Source of the DNA: Bacteroidota bacterium | GTDB lineage: Bacteria > Bacteroidota > Bacteroidia > Bacteroidales > Dysgonomonadaceae | Length of the DNA stretch: 64,000 bases | NCBI GenBank assembly: GCA_023622765.1 | Contig: JAMNYO010000070.1 | Span: forward strand, 62,001 to 126,000 | Direction of reading: 5' to 3' | In this document: positions 61,478 through 64,000 of the stretch, piece after piece | How positions within the stretch are numbered: the first letter of the stretch is position 1 | Layout of the letters: each line of letters starts with the position of its first letter | The notes under the pieces: generated by a model | Databases searched by the model: none | What the model was told of the DNA's origin: nothing | The model's input: only the letters and a program-made list of their open reading frames with translations | Program-made: the position numbers and the translations under genes

Positions 61478-62347
61478 ATGGATACGACAGAGTTATTGAA
61501 GAAGGTACGCTACATCGAGATCAAGACGCGTGGTCTCTCCCGCAATATTTTCGCGGGTGAGTACCACTCCGCGTTCAAGGGTCGCGGTATGGCTTTCTCC
61601 GAGGTGCGGGAGTATCAGTACGGTGACGATATGCGCGATATCGACTGGAACGTTACGGCCCGCTACAGCCGCCCCTACGTGAAGATTTTCGAGGAGGAGC
61701 GGGAGCTCACCGTGATGTTGATGATCGATGTCTCGGAGAGCTTGGGCTTCGGTTCGCGATCCATCTTGAAACGAGATATGGTGGCCGAAATCGCGGGTAC
61801 CCTGGCCTTTTCGGCCATCCAGAATAACGATAAGATTGGGGTGCTCTTCTTTACCGATCGGGTGGAGAAGTTCATCCCCCCAAAGAAGGGGAGGAAGCAT
61901 ATTCTCTTTATCATCCGCGAGATACTCGGCTTTAAGCCGGAGGGCACGGGAACCGACCTGAGCCTGGCGGCGCGGTATATGACCAACGCGCTAAAGAAAC
62001 GCTGCACCGCTTTCCTGATTTCCGACTTTATCGATCCTGGCGACTACAACAAAGCGCTGCAGATCGCTAACCGCAAGCACGACGTGGTGGCAATCCGTGT
62101 GTACGATAAGCTCAGCACCGAGCTGCAACCGGTGGGCTTGATGAAGGTGAGGGATCCCGAGGTGGGAGAGGATCGCTGGATCAACACCTCCTCTAGGAAG
62201 GCGAGGGAGGCGTATCGCACGTGGTGGAACGGGTTGAGCGAGAAGATGGACACCGCTTGCCGTCAGGGTGGCGTGGATAGCGTGTCGATATCGACCGAGG
62301 GGGATTACGTGAAGTCGCTGCTACACCTTTTTCAACAACGAAAGTGA
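61478..62347 (+). CDS. DUF58 / VWA-like protein of the Bat operon
   Basis: This 289-residue protein has the DUF58 signature DDMRDIDWNVTARYSRPYVKIFEEERE and a VWA-like MIDAS motif MIDVSES (about 88-94). It has no membrane helix. It works with MoxR. The gap to moxR is 67 bp and it overlaps the next gene start (GTGA). Confidence 0.92.
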   Translation: MDTTELLKKVRYIEIKTRGLSRNIFAGEYHSAFKGRGMAFSEVREYQYGDDMRDIDWNVTARYSRPYVKIFEEERELTVMLMIDVSESLGFGSRSILKRDMVAEIAGTLAFSAIQNNDKIGVLFFTDRVEKFIPPKKGRKHILFIIREILGFKPEGTGTDLSLAARYMTNALKKRCTAFLISDFIDPGDYNKALQIANRKHDVVAIRVYDKLSTELQPVGLMKVRDPEVGEDRWINTSSRKAREAYRTWWNGLSEKMDTACRQGGVDSVSISTEGDYVKSLLHLFQQRK

Positions 62348-63414
62348 CTGTGAACAAGAGAATGAACAATAGCGCCTTGGTGTGGCGGGCGATGTTCTGG
62401 GTCGGCCTTGCATTGCTATACCCTTCTCACACGCAGGCGCAGCGTGCGTCGGCACATGTTACGGTAGTTCCCACGGAGATCGAAATCGGTGAGCACGCGC
62501 TGATCAACCTAAAGGTGATTACCCCCAAGGATAAGCAGATTCAGTTCCCGGTGTACGAGCATGAGATCGTCCCGGGGATAGAGGTGATCACCATGCTGCC
62601 GCCCGATACCACCATCGAGAACAACGTGATGACGCTGGAATTCAAGTACGTGATCACGTCGTTCGACTCTACGCTCTACCATATCCCCTACCTCCCGATA
62701 TCCGATGGCACCGACACCATCTTCTCCAACTCGTTCGGGTTGAAGGTGACCTCGCCGGAACTGTCGGACTCCACGCTGGCTTACCTGGAGAAGATACACC
62801 GGGGGGAGACCGATTCGATCGACTTTCAACAGCTGCAGCTGTACGATATCAAGGGGATCAAGAAGCCCCCGTTCGTTTGGACCGACTACCTTTGGATATT
62901 GTGGGTCGTCTTGGGCATCGCCTTGCTACTTGCGCTCATAGGGTTGGGCATCTACATGATCCTCAAGAAGAAGAAAAAGGGATACATCTTTACGCCCCCC
63001 GTGGTGTTACCGCCCCACACCCGGGCGTTGGCCGAGTTGGAAAAGCTGAAGGAGGAGAAGATTTGGCAGCAGGGTAGGGTGAAGGAGTTTTACACCCGGC
63101 TGACCTATATATTACGGGTTTATATCCACGAGCGGGAAGGGATCAACGCGCTGGAGATGACCTCGGGCGAGATATTGAACGAGGTGCGTAAGGTGGTGGA
63201 GGTCGAATCGGCCTATAAAAACTTGAAACAGGTGTTGTCGACAGCCGACCTGGTGAAGTTCGCGAAGTACCAGCCTTACCCCGACGAGAATGACCTGAGC
63301 TTGATGAACGGGTTCTTCTACGTGAACCAGACCCGGGAGCCAGATCCGCTGCCGACGAAAGAGGAGCTGGAGAAAATGGAAGAGGATGCGGCATCGGAAC
63401 AGGATATCCAATAG
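62344..63414 (+). CDS. BatD-like exported membrane protein
   Basis: This protein of up to 356 residues starts at GTG 62344, which overlaps the previous stop, or at ATG 62362 (MNNSALVWRAMFW), the start of the signal peptide. A beta-rich periplasmic domain (about 30-170) resembles the oxygen-tolerance BatD domain. One membrane helix follows (about 180-207, WILWVVLGIALLLALIG), then a basic segment (KKKKKGY) and a cytoplasmic helical domain. It is a Bat-operon component, likely bridging envelope and cytoplasm. Precise role is unknown. Confidence 0.75.
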   Translation: MTVNKRMNNSALVWRAMFWVGLALLYPSHTQAQRASAHVTVVPTEIEIGEHALINLKVITPKDKQIQFPVYEHEIVPGIEVITMLPPDTTIENNVMTLEFKYVITSFDSTLYHIPYLPISDGTDTIFSNSFGLKVTSPELSDSTLAYLEKIHRGETDSIDFQQLQLYDIKGIKKPPFVWTDYLWILWVVLGIALLLALIGLGIYMILKKKKKGYIFTPPVVLPPHTRALAELEKLKEEKIWQQGRVKEFYTRLTYILRVYIHEREGINALEMTSGEILNEVRKVVEVESAYKNLKQVLSTADLVKFAKYQPYPDENDLSLMNGFFYVNQTREPDPLPTKEELEKMEEDAASEQDIQ

Positions 63415-63429
63415 CGTTAGTGACTGAAT

Positions 63430-64000
63430 ATGGAATTTTTACACCCCGAATACCTCTACTTGCTGTTACTGCTGATTCCGTTGATCGTGTGGTACGTGAT
63501 TCGCTTGTCGAAAGCGCAGGCCTCGTTCAAGCTGGCCTCCACGGGTGCGTTCAAGGGAGTAAAACCGGATGCGCGGGTCTACGCTCGACACCTGCCGTTC
63601 CTGTTGCGGACGGTCGCCATCGCGCTGGTCATCGTGGTGATCGCACGGCCCCAAGCGGTGGATAGCTGGGAGGAGACGGAGACCAAGGGGATCGATATCG
63701 TGCTGGCGCTCGACGTGTCGGGCTCGATGCTTTCGCAAGACCTGCAACCCGACCGGCTGCAGGCGGCCAAGAAGGTGGCGGCGGAGTTCGTGACCGATAG
63801 GAAGAATGACAACATAGGACTGGTCATCTTCGCGGGTGAAAGCTTCACGCAGTGCCCGCTGACCACCGACCATAAGGTGTTGCTGAACCTGCTGAACGAG
63901 ATAGAGTTCGGGGTGATCGAAGATGGAACGGCTATCGGGTTGGGACTGGCCAACTCGGTGAACCGGCTGAAAGATAGCGAGTCGGACTCCCGAGTGGTGA
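63430..64000 (+). CDS. batA: BatA-like VWA membrane protein (3' end outside window)
   Basis: ATG 63430 (MEFLHPEYLYLLLLLIPLIV) starts a frame open to the window end. Two N-terminal membrane helices (about 8-25, 56-73) are followed by a VWA domain with an intact MIDAS motif DVSGS (Asp95, Ser97, Ser99) in IDIVLALDVSGSMLS. It belongs to the BatA/BatB family of aerotolerance proteins. It begins 15 bp after the BatD-like gene. No stop before 64000. Confidence 0.9.
   Translation, partial: MEFLHPEYLYLLLLLIPLIVWYVIRLSKAQASFKLASTGAFKGVKPDARVYARHLPFLLRTVAIALVIVVIARPQAVDSWEETETKGIDIVLALDVSGSMLSQDLQPDRLQAAKKVAAEFVTDRKNDNIGLVIFAGESFTQCPLTTDHKVLLNLLNEIEFGVIEDGTAIGLGLANSVNRLKDSESDSRVV

Noticed and set aside
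1-64000. CRISPR array, tRNA or rRNA genes
   Set aside because: No regularly spaced repeats, cloverleaf-like segments or rRNA sequence noticed in any intergenic region.

Overview
The window reads as chromosome of a member of the Bacteroidota, most likely order Bacteroidales. This rests on several things: start codons are A/T-rich with no Shine-Dalgarno pattern; the promoter -7 motif TAnnTTTG is found upstream of many genes; and several family signatures are typical of the group. These are a NamZ/DUF1343 muramidase, the MoxR-DUF58-Bat aerotolerance operon, a thrA / phosphoglycerate-mutase-like / thrC operon, fused DAHP synthase-chorismate mutase, serine-type sulfatases with GH29 and GH123 enzymes, and TlpA-like thioredoxin lipoproteins. 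The gene content would fit Dysgonomonadaceae or Porphyromonadaceae, but I cannot fix the genus from sequence alone. No rRNA, tRNA, CRISPR array, transposase, integrase or SusC/SusD pair is visible.

Layout. (1) 1-7981: three TlpA-like thioredoxin proteins in a row (the first cut by the window edge, the next two recent duplicates) followed by an FtsX/MacB-type permease and its ATPase. (2) 8000-11831: an MltF-like lytic transglycosylase and a helix-hairpin-helix/beta-barrel outer membrane protein. (3) 11832-16800: an accessory island of small orphan membrane and lipoprotein genes, several visibly broken, ending in an AbiEi/AbiEii toxin-antitoxin cassette that sits between two perfect 20-bp direct repeats; the toxin is frameshifted. 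(4) 16852-22100: ABC-F ATPase, tcdA, argS. (5) 22143-29307, minus strand: sulfatase, fructosamine-kinase-like protein, YoeB-type toxin-antitoxin pair, a disrupted valS, and namZ. (6) 29532-40785: MerR regulator, methyltransferase, alaS, acyltransferase, bile-acid-symporter family protein, rarA, LptD. (7) 40871-45861: threonine biosynthesis operon thrA / homoserine-kinase-like / thrC. (8) 46418-55497: a glycan-degradation cluster with three Ser-type sulfatases, a GH29 fucosidase, an exported EEP phosphodiesterase and a GH123-like enzyme. (9) 55779-64000: DAHP synthase-chorismate mutase, a periplasmic cyclophilin, a disrupted lptG, tgt, and the start of the Bat operon (moxR, DUF58, BatD-like membrane protein, batA cut by the window end).

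The most notable points are as follows. The AbiE cassette has flanking direct repeats and a symmetrical operator. Two normally essential genes (valS and lptG) each carry what looks like a short internal deletion plus frameshift. Two further genes lose frame at homopolymer runs, so part of this could be assembly or read error. The sulfatase cluster uses only serine-type active sites and has no visible maturase or SusCD. A leader of about 50 bp is shared by namZ and one sulfatase. Functional statements below are from motif recognition by eye; no database search was run.
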